Source: Planctomycetaceae bacterium (GTDB lineage Bacteria; Planctomycetota; Planctomycetia; Planctomycetales; Planctomycetaceae). Taken from it: 64,000 nt of DNA. Below, one piece after another: positions 36,633 through 43,967 of the stretch; position 1 is the stretch's first letter, and the number at the start of each line of letters is the position of its first letter. Location: assembly GCA_014762625.1 (NCBI GenBank), contig JABURQ010000034.1:27397-91396 (forward strand), read 5' to 3'. Position numbers and translations under genes: made by a program. The notes under the pieces are model-generated. The model ran no database searches and was not told the DNA's origin. It saw nothing but the letters and a program-made list of their open reading frames with translations.

Positions 36633-37409
36633 ATGTGGAAGAAGATTGTCTCGGGTAAATGTATTGTCCTGATTGTCATTATGATTTTCATCCTCGGATT
36701 TTTGCCTTGCTATCTCTTGGGACTGGAAGCCTTCGCCCAGTTCGGTGCGGGTTTTGGTTTCATGGCAGCCATCTTCTCTGGGTTCGCGTTTCTCGCAGTC
36801 GTTTGGACATTGCAGACACAATTAAAAGCGTTGGAGCGATCCGAGCAGGCTCACGCAAAGCAACTGGCTGTCGCTCAAACGACGGCGCGGGTTCAGGCTT
36901 TCACTGTCATGGCGGAACTCCATCGTGATTTAGTTGCCAGCGCTCCAGATGGAGATCAAGATCAACATAAACTCCAATCACAATACTACGGAAGCCGTGC
37001 GCTGGACCTTATGCGAGAATTGGGAGAAACCTTCCCCGGCGATCCACACGCTGCGGAGATCGGTGGTTACACCAACCGTGACATAGCAATTGAGTCCCTC
37101 AGACAAGTCGTTTACAACCTAAAAGCCAAATTGGAAAAGGTGCGGGACCAAGGCCGAAATACCAGCGCCAACCATGCAATCGCTGAGGCCGACCGACAGA
37201 TTCGTCAATGGTTTGAAAGGTATAGAGGAAGAATCGACAGCCAACCAATCGAGTCTTGCCTTCCAATGTTGTCCGAAAAACGCACCCGTGTCATTGCAAT
37301 CAAGCCGGACCTGGAAGCATTTTGGGAAAAGACGGACAAACTTGTCGAATGCTTGGAAAAGGCGTTTGAAGCAATTGAGAGTGCGGAGCCTGGGAGTTCG
37401 TCGAAGTGA
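36633..37409 (+). CDS. Two-TM membrane protein with coiled-coil and cytoplasmic helical domain
   Basis: ATG 36633 (MWKKIVSGKCIVLIVIMIFILGF) is chosen with an AGGTGG site upstream; the TTG start at 36603 is less likely. The 258-aa protein has two membrane helices (residues about 8-28 and 40-60) and a charged, helical cytoplasmic tail (LQTQLKALERSEQAHAKQLAVAQTTARVQAF). This layout recurs in bacterial defence islands as putative membrane effectors, but I cannot place it in a named family. Confidence 0.6.
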   Translation: MWKKIVSGKCIVLIVIMIFILGFLPCYLLGLEAFAQFGAGFGFMAAIFSGFAFLAVVWTLQTQLKALERSEQAHAKQLAVAQTTARVQAFTVMAELHRDLVASAPDGDQDQHKLQSQYYGSRALDLMRELGETFPGDPHAAEIGGYTNRDIAIESLRQVVYNLKAKLEKVRDQGRNTSANHAIAEADRQIRQWFERYRGRIDSQPIESCLPMLSEKRTRVIAIKPDLEAFWEKTDKLVECLEKAFEAIESAEPGSSSK

Positions 37410-37657
37410 TCTTAATCTTCGAGTTATCTCAAACCAAACTCCGCGATCAGTTCTGGTCGGACTGAGAGCAGGCGTTCCAACCGACTTCCGTAACAACGCC
37501 TCGCAGAGCGTCCTCTTGTGCGGTAGGATGAGTGTGCCTGTTTTTTTTCGGGTTGGGAATCAGGTCGTTTCCACGGACATGGACGAACCTTTTGATTCTG
37601 TCTTGTATCTTCCCATAAGTATGTACGCACACCCTTTCAAATTGTGAAGGCTTTGTC

Positions 37658-38584
37658 ATGCCTGACTTGACGAGAGATTTCTTGGAAAATTATGGCCTCT
37701 ATCGGAAATACCATTCTCCGGGCATCCACTTTGGGACGAAGAGCGACCTAGACACACCATCGTTGCAGCTTTATTGCAATAGATGTCAAGGCGTGCGAAC
37801 ATTCAATGAACTGGCCATCAATCGGATATTCGCTGATGGACGAAAGCTGTCAGGACTTAGGCACAAGTCAGTCAGCATTGGGGGAAACGATGAGTCTGAT
37901 AATGCCAGATACGGTCGTATTATTGGATTTCACTTCGTTTGTCAGGATTGTAAAGAGGAAGGCGTGAACTATTTGGTTCTCTTCAACGACTCAGAGGACG
38001 AGTCTGTTGACTTTGAGAAACGTGGTCATGTGATTAAAGTTGGACAATACCCTGCGCAAGCAGCAAGCCTGCCACAAGAACTGCGACCGTATCTCAAAGA
38101 GCATGAGGACATTTACAAACGAGGACGCATGTGTGAACTCAATGGTTTCGGACTCGGCGCACTTGCGTACTATCGACGCATCATAGAAAGCATCATCGAC
38201 ACGCTGCTGAATGACCTGACGGTGATCTTTGCAGATGATGACTCCAAGAAGACATACCAACAGGCACTTGTAAAAGTAAAAGAGACAAAGGTACATGTTA
38301 AAAAGATTGAACTCGTCAAGGACTTAGTGCCCGACGTATTGAAGCGCGGTCAGGGCAACCCCTTGGGCTTCTTGCATGAAGCCTTGAGCGTTGGATTGCA
38401 CTCATTGACGGAAACGGACTGTCTCGAAGTGGCGTCTGAAATAAGAGACACGATTGCATTCCTCAATAAACACATCCAACTGGCACGAGAAGAGGCCACT
38501 CACTTTTCAAAGAAGATGTCACGGCTGGAAGAGAAGTTGAGAAAAATGACTTCCCTTGAAGGCAACGATCAGCCCCCGGCCTGA
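37658..38584 (+). CDS. Zinc-binding, DUF4145/HEPN-like protein
   Basis: The 308-aa product has an N-terminal CNRCQ...CQDCKEEG four-Cys module (residues about 40-110), then a helical segment RMCELNGFGLGALAYYRRIIESIIDTLL near 160. The latter is the pattern of DUF4145-type, HEPN-related domains (older genes for which an RNase or binding role is suspected), ending in GLHSLTETDCLEVASEIRDTIAFL. The catalytic Rx4H of active HEPN RNases is not obvious, so it may be a non-catalytic HEPN relative. It is the last gene of the rightward cargo run. Confidence 0.55.
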   Translation: MPDLTRDFLENYGLYRKYHSPGIHFGTKSDLDTPSLQLYCNRCQGVRTFNELAINRIFADGRKLSGLRHKSVSIGGNDESDNARYGRIIGFHFVCQDCKEEGVNYLVLFNDSEDESVDFEKRGHVIKVGQYPAQAASLPQELRPYLKEHEDIYKRGRMCELNGFGLGALAYYRRIIESIIDTLLNDLTVIFADDDSKKTYQQALVKVKETKVHVKKIELVKDLVPDVLKRGQGNPLGFLHEALSVGLHSLTETDCLEVASEIRDTIAFLNKHIQLAREEATHFSKKMSRLEEKLRKMTSLEGNDQPPA

Positions 38585-38818
38585 ATTATGCGCAAAGACT
38601 CTGCACATGTGCGAGCGATTCCTGCATTGCGACCGTTGACAACACTGAAAGACACCTGACTTGCATCGAGGTTCGGGCCGGGAAAACAGGGCGAGGCAAA
38701 TGCGCATTCGTTCCACAGTCAGAGCAGATTTGAAGACGCTGCTCCTCACTCAAACAGCACCATCAAGCAATGCTTGATAGCGATGCAGTTCGCCACCATC
38801 CCGTTTGTGAGTTGGCGT

Positions 38819-38965
38819 CTAGCACTTCTCGTAAGTGATGTCCTGCCCTTTGCCGCAGTTTCCACAAGGGGGAAGCGTGTCGTCATCGTCATCCAGTGCG
38901 ACCGACCAGTTACAATCGGTGCAACAGTAACGCCCTTTTCCGGGTTTTTCTCCGACGTTCTTCAT
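38819..38965 (-). CDS. 48-aa zinc-ribbon microprotein (not in ORF track)
   Basis: Below the track length cut-off, the minus strand encodes MKNVGEKPGKGRYCCTDCNW... ending ...ITYEKC. It contains CCTDC and CGNC, two CxxC-type knuckles spaced by about 20 residues with an acidic DDDDD between them. A GGAG site lies six bases upstream of ATG 38965. The GYYCC..C...DDDTLPPC..C pattern resembles a family of small zinc-ribbon proteins seen in many bacteria. It is leftward and lies 130 bp past the XRE gene's stop, so it is plausibly in the repressor transcript. Confidence 0.68.
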   Translation of the reverse strand: MKNVGEKPGKGRYCCTDCNWSVALDDDDDTLPPCGNCGKGQDITYEKC

Positions 38966-39097
38966 TTCGTTCTCCATCTGGTCAGAATGACACGCTCAGT
39001 CGATATGTCATTCTGAACTGAGTCTCCGATTGTGACAAGAACAATTCGCTGAACATCCGAATTTCATCGACATTACCGAATGCCGGGATCGAGGTTG

Positions 39098-39325
39098 CTA
39101 CTTGTCTTTCAACAGCGTCTGTAATGAAACTTCCATTGCTTCTGCAAACCGACGCAGCATTGAAATCTGAGGGTCTCCACTTCGCAAGAATTGAGAAACG
39201 GCCTGCCGGGCAGATGATTGCGAATACCCCATCTTTTCGCCGATCTCTTGGTAAGTCATACCGGACTGTTTCACGCGCTGGCGGACACCTTCCATCACCG
39301 TGTCTTCGATGCGTTCTTTTCCCAT
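39098..39325 (-). CDS. XRE-family HTH repressor
   Basis: A 75-aa protein, nearly all of it the helix-turn-helix: MTYQEIGEKMGYSQSSARQAVSQFLRSGDPQISMLRRFAEAMEVSLQTLL. It is divergent from the ArdC operon and separated from it by 176 bp that contain a perfect 19-bp palindrome between the two promoters. The likely -10 (TAAAAT on the minus strand) ends six bases before the ATG and there is no ribosome site, so the mRNA is probably leaderless, as for several phage repressors. It probably represses both its own promoter and the ArdC operon. Confidence 0.85.
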   Translation of the reverse strand: MGKERIEDTVMEGVRQRVKQSGMTYQEIGEKMGYSQSSARQAVSQFLRSGDPQISMLRRFAEAMEVSLQTLLKDK

Positions 39326-39331
39326 GCAGAA

Positions 39332-39361
39332 ATTTTAACCTTGCTGCTCCAAACATGTCAA
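39332..39361 (-). promoter_or_regulatory. Promoter of the XRE repressor gene
   Basis: On the minus strand, TTGACA (complement of 39356-39361), an 18-bp spacer and TAAAAT (complement of 39332-39337; 5 of 6 matches) form a strong sigma-70 promoter. Transcription should start at or next to the ATG at 39325. Confidence 0.7.
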
Positions 39362-39374
39362 TATAATATTGACA
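39356..39374. promoter_or_regulatory. 19-bp perfect palindrome, likely XRE operator
   Basis: TGTCAATAT-A-ATATTGACA is a perfect inverted repeat with 9-bp arms. Its two ends are the -35 boxes (TTGACA) of the divergent promoters, so one bound dimer would block both. The location between an XRE gene and a rightward operon fits an autoregulated genetic switch. Confidence 0.8.
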
Positions 39375-39397
39375 TTCGCAGTCTGCGTCCTTATGAT
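39369..39397 (+). promoter_or_regulatory. Promoter of the ArdC-AAA-HTH-recombinase operon
   Basis: TTGACA (39369-39374), a 17-bp spacer and TATGAT (39392-39397) give a near-consensus sigma-70 promoter. Transcription should start near 39404, leaving a leader of about 98 nt before ATG 39502. The -35 box is half of the palindrome at 39356-39374. Confidence 0.85.
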
Positions 39398-39410
39398 ATA
39401 GACGTAGGCT

Positions 39411-39456
39411 GGTGCCCTGCTGGCACCTTACTGGCGGTCCCTCTCTTTGCTGAGAG
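39411..39456 (+). other. Two hairpins in the ArdC operon leader
   Basis: GGTGCC-ctgct-GGCACC (39411-39427) and CTCTC-tttgct-GAGAG (39441-39456) lie between the predicted start of transcription and the ribosome site. They may tune translation or RNA stability; neither carries a T-tract typical of an attenuator. Confidence 0.5.
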
Positions 39457-39501
39457 TTACTGCCCCTCGCTTTTCGTTGGTCCCAATGCTTGGAGTTACC
39501 A

Positions 39502-40401
39502 ATGCCAGTCGATGTTTACGAGCGTATCACTGCGCGCATTCTCCGAAATCTCGAAGCCGGAACGATTCCATGGCGCAAGCCGTGGGTTGGCGGAGAGGCA
39601 GGTCATCCCCGCAACCTTGCTTCCGGGCATTTCTACCGAGGAATCAATCCTTTTCTCCTAGCCTGCACTCCTTACGAGTCGCCTTACTGGCTGACGTTCA
39701 ACCAAGCGAAAAAACTCGGTGGAAGTGTCCGCAAAGGTGAGAAGTCCACTCCCGTGATCTTCTGGAAGTGGTGGGAGAAGGTGAATTCCAAGACTGGCGA
39801 AAAGGAAAAGTTCCCGCTGCTTCGTTATTACAACGTTTTCAATGTTGCACAGTGCGATCTGCCTTCCGACAAACTGCCCGGCTCTGCGTCGGTTCCGGAA
39901 TTCGCTTTTGAGCCGATTGAGGTGTGCGAGAGGGTCGTATTTGAAATGCCGGACCCTCCCGAAATCTCCCATGAAGGCGGAACCGCCTCGTATCGACCAA
40001 GTGATGATTCCATCCGTGTGCCCAAACCAGAAAGGTTTGAGAAGCCGGAAAGCTACTACGCCACTCTGTTCCACGAGTTGTCGCATTCAACTGGGCATGT
40101 GTCCCGTCTCAACCGTCCTAGCGTCACCTCTCTGATTTCATTTGGGAGTCGTTCCTATTCCAAAGAAGAACTGATTGCCGAAATGGGAGCCACATTCCTA
40201 TGCGGACACTGTGGGATCGAAAACACCGTCATTGAGAACTCTGCGGCGTACATCGCTGGATGGCTCCGCAGTTTGAAAAACGACAAGAGACTCGTTGTCC
40301 ATGCAGCAGCAGCCGCACAAAAGTCGGCTGACTTCATTCTTGGACGCCGGGATTCTGTCGATTGCAAGAGTCAAGAGAAAGAGGAGGTGTCGAATGTCTG
40401 A
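39502..40401 (+). CDS. ardC: ArdC-family antirestriction protein with zincin-type domain
   Basis: ATG 39502 has GGAG seven bases upstream; the TTG at 39490 is an unlikely start. The 299-aa protein shows the ArdC N-terminal ssDNA-binding part (VYERITARILRNLEAGTIPWRKPW, RGINPFLLA, WLTFNQAKKLGGSVRKGEKS) and a C-terminal metallopeptidase domain with YYATLFHELSHSTGH (HExxH) near 190 and EELIAEMGATFLC. ArdC proteins protect incoming mobile DNA from host restriction by binding it. It is the first gene of a tightly coupled operon under the XRE-controlled promoter. Confidence 0.9.
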   Translation: MPVDVYERITARILRNLEAGTIPWRKPWVGGEAGHPRNLASGHFYRGINPFLLACTPYESPYWLTFNQAKKLGGSVRKGEKSTPVIFWKWWEKVNSKTGEKEKFPLLRYYNVFNVAQCDLPSDKLPGSASVPEFAFEPIEVCERVVFEMPDPPEISHEGGTASYRPSDDSIRVPKPERFEKPESYYATLFHELSHSTGHVSRLNRPSVTSLISFGSRSYSKEELIAEMGATFLCGHCGIENTVIENSAAYIAGWLRSLKNDKRLVVHAAAAAQKSADFILGRRDSVDCKSQEKEEVSNV

Positions 40402-41371
40402 AGAACGACCAACTGAAATCCGCGATGCTGCCCCCACATCAATCCGTCACATGATCGGTCAGCAGTCCGTCGTCGAACAAGTCGCCGTCGCACTCGATGC
40501 AGCTTTCACAGATGGCACGCCAATGGATTCAGCATTGATGGTTGGTCCACCCGGGTGTGGAAAAACATTGTTGGCTCATATCGTCGCAAAAGAAATGGCT
40601 TCTGATCTACACGAGGTCTTGGGGCAGACGCTGAAGGGACCAGCGGAGCTGAATGCTCTTCTGCTCCAAGCCAAAGACAGGGATGTCGTTTTCGTCGATG
40701 AAGCACATGAAGTTCCCAGACCGATTCAAACCGCGCTTTATTTGGCACTTGATCAGTCACGTATTTTGTTATCGAACGGAAAAGACGGATCATCAACTGC
40801 AATACCATTGGCGTCGTTCACGCTATTGCTCGCAACGACTGATGAGTATGGGCTTTTGCAACCGCTCCGGGATCGGATGAAACTCAATCTTCGATACGGT
40901 TTTTATTCGTCCAACGAACTGACGGAACTCTTGCTCCGGGCAACCCAGCGATTGGGATGGAAATTAGATGTTGACGTAGTGCCCATGATCGCTATGCGAT
41001 CTCGCGGAACTCCCCGCTTGGGCCTACGGCTTCTGCAATCATGTCGCAGAGTATGTCGGTCAGAAGGCGAGGAAACAATCACGGTTCGGCACTTCGACCG
41101 TGCCTGTGATCTCGAACAGATCGACGACTTGGGCCTCGATACAACCGAACGGCAGTACCTCGAAATACTGGCTGATGGTGCTTTCCGGTTGAATGTCATC
41201 GCCTCAGTGCTCGGACTTCCGGCACGGACAGTCAGCAGCGTCACGGAGTCCTTTCTGATCCGGTCGGGACTGATCGTTAAAGATGACCAAAGCCGGCGCA
41301 TGCTGACAGCGAAGGGCCGGGAGCATCTGCTGAAATCATCTGTAGCCACTCTGGGGGAAAAACATGATTGA
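40394..41371 (+). CDS. RuvB-like AAA+ ATPase
   Basis: The start at ATG 40394 overlaps the ardC stop by 8 nt; the track start lies inside ardC. The 325-aa protein has Walker A VGPPGCGKT near 50, Walker B VVFVDEAHEV near 98 and sensor LLATTDEYGLLQPLRDRM. A RuvB-type C-terminal wHTH (IDDLGLDTTERQYLEILADGA) follows. It resembles the Holliday-junction motor RuvB but no RuvA is present, so it is best called RuvB-like. It may act in processing or remodelling the element's DNA together with ArdC and the recombinase. Confidence 0.85.
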   Translation: MSEERPTEIRDAAPTSIRHMIGQQSVVEQVAVALDAAFTDGTPMDSALMVGPPGCGKTLLAHIVAKEMASDLHEVLGQTLKGPAELNALLLQAKDRDVVFVDEAHEVPRPIQTALYLALDQSRILLSNGKDGSSTAIPLASFTLLLATTDEYGLLQPLRDRMKLNLRYGFYSSNELTELLLRATQRLGWKLDVDVVPMIAMRSRGTPRLGLRLLQSCRRVCRSEGEETITVRHFDRACDLEQIDDLGLDTTERQYLEILADGAFRLNVIASVLGLPARTVSSVTESFLIRSGLIVKDDQSRRMLTAKGREHLLKSSVATLGEKHD

Positions 41372-41849
41372 AAATATCCAAACGAAATCTGCTGTCACCG
41401 TTTCCGAAATGGCACGGATGGTAGGACTTTCACGAAGTCGTTTTTATCAATTGCAAGGGACTGCATTTCCGCATCCCGTCTACGACCCGCAGACCCGGCG
41501 GCCCTTTTACACTGCCGAGCAGCAGCAGGTCTGCCTCGAAGTTCTCCGTCGTAACTGTGGCATCGACGGCAAGCCGATCTTGTTTTACGCCAGCGGTCCG
41601 AAGCCTGCTGCCGTGAGGCGCAAGAATCGTAAGTCGAAAGTGAAAACAGAGAAGGCGACAAGTCGCAACTCAACCGTCGTCGAGGGGGTGAAATCTCTCG
41701 GAATGAATTCCGTCTCTGCGCGTCAGGTCGAGCAGACAATCCGAAAACTGTTCCCCGATGGAACCTCCAATGTCGAGCAAGGCGAAGTCATCCGGGCCGT
41801 TTTCGTGGCTCTGATGCGCCAGAATTCGACCGATAATCTGGGCGGATAA
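41364..41849 (+). CDS. HTH (MerR/Hin-like) DNA-binding protein
   Basis: The start overlaps the AAA gene by 8 nt. The 161-aa protein has an N-terminal helix-turn-helix (VTVSEMARMVGLSRSRFYQLQG), a wing (DPQTRRPFYTAEQQQ), a basic hinge (RRKNRKSKVKTEK) and a helical C-terminal part. It is plausibly a transcription factor or excision accessory factor for the recombinase gene that follows 66 bp downstream. No closer family assignment is possible by eye. Confidence 0.7.
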   Translation: MIENIQTKSAVTVSEMARMVGLSRSRFYQLQGTAFPHPVYDPQTRRPFYTAEQQQVCLEVLRRNCGIDGKPILFYASGPKPAAVRRKNRKSKVKTEKATSRNSTVVEGVKSLGMNSVSARQVEQTIRKLFPDGTSNVEQGEVIRAVFVALMRQNSTDNLGG

Positions 41850-41915
41850 GTGACCTTATCCGCCCAATCGAGCCGACAAACTGTCCAATTTGTGTCCACT
41901 TTCTGTAGGTAAGCT

Positions 41916-42827
41916 ATGAAGAATTCGGGCGATAATGTTTTCCGGTGTATCCCGGTCGGTGAAAACGAAGCCGGTCTTGTGAACGAGTTCCTGAATGAGA
42001 ATGACTTCGCGCCGAATACGCGGAAGGCGTTCCGGACCGACCTGCGGAAGTTCGCTCGCTGGTTCGCCACGACGAATGCCGAATCGTTTCGGATCGACCG
42101 TGTGACGGTCCGGGATGTGATCGACTTCCGAAATCATCTTCACCGGAAAAAGGGACAGGCCGTCGCGACTGTGAACCGGGCACTTGTTACAGTCCGCCGA
42201 TTCTTCGACTGGCTGGTCGATCACGATCACGTTGATACAAACCCGGTCAAAGCAGTCAAAGAACTTCGTCGCCAGCAACTCGCACCGAAGGGGTTGGATC
42301 GGAGCGAAGTCCGCAAATTACTCCGGGAAGTCGAACTACGGAATGACACCCGCGCTGGAGCGATCTTTTCCGTGTTCCTTTACACCGGATGCCGGGTCTC
42401 GGATGTCGTGAATCTTGAACTTCCGGATTTGATGATCGGTGAACGTAGCGGTTCCGCGATTTTCCATCACGGCAAAGGCCGCAAGCAGCGTTCCGTTCCA
42501 ATTCCCCTTCCCTGCCGGAAGGCACTACAGGCTTATCTTGAAACCAGACCGCCTGTGAGTTCATCGACGGTTTTCATCGGAGAACGGGGACCGCTCACTG
42601 ACCGGGGCATCCGCGCTTTGTGCGACAAATACGCCGCCGTCTGTGGATTCAAGCTGCATCCACACCTGCTTCGGCACACGATGGCTCACCAGTATCTCAC
42701 TGACAACAGTAACGATCTTGTGGGACTAGCGCAGATTCTTGGTCACGAAAACCTGAATACGACGCGGCGGTACGTCGAGCGAACGGCTGATGATCTTGCC
42801 GAAGCCGCCGAAAACTTGAACTTCTAA
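41916..42827 (+). CDS. Second tyrosine recombinase (XerC/D-like)
   Basis: The 303-aa protein has an N-terminal SAM-like core-binding domain ([31 protein letters not shown]). Its catalytic domain has [15 protein letters not shown] (first Arg), [11 protein letters not shown] (HxLRH), [16 protein letters not shown] (His and the Tyr nucleophile); all catalytic residues are present. It is XerC/D-sized, shorter and different from the attL-proximal integrase. In the ArdC operon it may resolve dimers of the excised circle or mobilise a part of the element. Confidence 0.9.
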   Translation: MKNSGDNVFRCIPVGENEAGLVNEFLNENDFAPNTRKAFRTDLRKFARWFATTNAESFRIDRVTVRDVIDFRNHLHRKKGQAVATVNRALVTVRRFFDWLVDHDHVDTNPVKAVKELRRQQLAPKGLDRSEVRKLLREVELRNDTRAGAIFSVFLYTGCRVSDVVNLELPDLMIGERSGSAIFHHGKGRKQRSVPIPLPCRKALQAYLETRPPVSSSTVFIGERGPLTDRGIRALCDKYAAVCGFKLHPHLLRHTMAHQYLTDNSNDLVGLAQILGHENLNTTRRYVERTADDLAEAAENLNF

Positions 42828-42838
42828 TGGAGGAATGA

Positions 42839-43129
42839 ATGATCGCACCGCGAAAGAAACCCAGCTTCTCACTTGGTCGAGTTGTCGCCACGTCGGGCGC
42901 ATTGGATGCTCTTGAGACTGCGGGTGACAATCTCTCTGTATTCCTGTCCCGTCACGCCAATGGTGACTGGGGACTCGTGAGTGTGGAAGACGCTGCGATG
43001 AACGATGAAGCACTGCGTCACGGTGATCGCGTCTTGTCGGCTTACAAAACGTCGCTGGGGACAAAACTGTGGATCATCACAGAAGCCGACCGATCTGCGA
43101 CGACGGTCTTGCTGCCGAGTGAATATTGA
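42839..43129 (+). CDS. Small plasmid-type protein (often mis-named R-M subunit M)
   Basis: A 96-aa protein with a GGAGGA site before ATG 42839. FSLGRVVATSGALDALETAG, FLSRHANGDWG, GDRVLSAYKTSLGTKLWIITEADRSATTVLLP is the pattern of a short family found on plasmids and integrative elements and widely mis-annotated as type I R-M subunit M or 'plasmid-related protein'. It has no methyltransferase motif. The role is unknown; its position 11 bp after the recombinase suggests it belongs to the same operon. Confidence 0.8.
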   Translation: MIAPRKKPSFSLGRVVATSGALDALETAGDNLSVFLSRHANGDWGLVSVEDAAMNDEALRHGDRVLSAYKTSLGTKLWIITEADRSATTVLLPSEY

Positions 43130-43224
43130 ACAACTTGCTCATTCGCAAGATGGGAAACGCAAGAGACTGACAGCGATTCAGTCAAATACTTGTGGCACAT
43201 TATCTCTATTCGTAATTGGTCGAA

Positions 43225-43539
43225 TCAGAGGCAGGACTTGAAGATGTCAACAAAACTCTCGACCGCACACTGATGGGGGTTGGCAAGTTCCACCTTCGAG
43301 GTGCGTCCCAGTATGTTGATGTGTGCAAATTGTCCGCAGTTGCTCAGAGACACCGTTCCTACGACACATTTCTCGCCATTGATTGTGGACTCAACCACAA
43401 TTCTCGGTTTAGGCTTATCAACAAAATCCACGCTTGCCTTGTTTCCCAAAGCATCTTGTATCTCCTTTGCTATCGCACCTAAAACCATCTGATGACCCCG
43501 CTCATTCCCCATCGTGGCATCTACTCTTATCTTCACCAC
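43225..43539 (-). CDS. Small hypothetical protein
   Basis: A 104-aa ORF starting with GTG 43539; ATG 43515 is an alternative. The mix of beta-like stretches (KPRIVVESTINGEKCVVGTVSL) and a helical N-terminus gives a foldable look, but there is no recognised family and no good ribosome site. It is the only leftward gene between 39.4 and 45.7 kb, and it reads away from the putative RNA. I give it moderate weight only. Confidence 0.35.
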   Translation of the reverse strand: MVKIRVDATMGNERGHQMVLGAIAKEIQDALGNKASVDFVDKPKPRIVVESTINGEKCVVGTVSLSNCGQFAHINILGRTSKVELANPHQCAVESFVDIFKSCL

Positions 43540-43741
43540 TTGAACGTATTCAAAAGAGCCGACCGATTGTAATTAACCGATCCCGCTGCAAGACTCAACA
43601 TTGCTACAGACTGCCTCTCAGCGTATTCTGAGAAAAGCATGACTCAGACCGAACTTGCAACTGAGTTACTTTATCACTCCACTTAGGAGAGCAATCATTT
43701 CCCGGCCTGTCGAAATCCGGCGGGCCAACTGACAATCTGAA

Positions 43742-43845
43742 AAACGCGCAAGCGTTTGGTTACTGGTTTCCTCAAACCGCCAACCTGAGCCGAAAGGCTC
43801 TTGATCCAGACTCGGTAACCCAACCTGCGCCCCCGAACGGGGGCG
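43742..43845 (+). ncRNA. Candidate structured RNA: four tetraloop hairpins in 104 bp
   Basis: Perfect stems occur in tandem: AAACGC-GCAA-GCGTTT (43742-43757), GGTTT-CCTC-AAACC (43765-43778), GAGCC-GAAA-GGCTC (43787-43800) and CGCCCCC-GAAC-GGGGGCG (43828-43845). Two loops are GNRA on the plus strand, and an outer pairing TTGGTTAC with GTAACCCAA can enclose the middle two. Further pairing potential (GAGGGA/TCCCTC) extends to about 43913. It sits in a 428-bp gene-free gap before the rightward gene at 43968. This could be a leader or a free RNA; it does not match a riboswitch or tmRNA known to me. Confidence 0.55.
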
Positions 43846-43967
43846 TCGGGCTGGGTGCTGGTCTGGAAGCCCTTGGCGGGGCTGAGGGAACGGTCTCGGT
43901 TTCGGCGTCCCTCTTTGTGTTGCCGAACCCTACCTGAGTGACCAGCCTTCGCAAAGGGAGCGGCACA

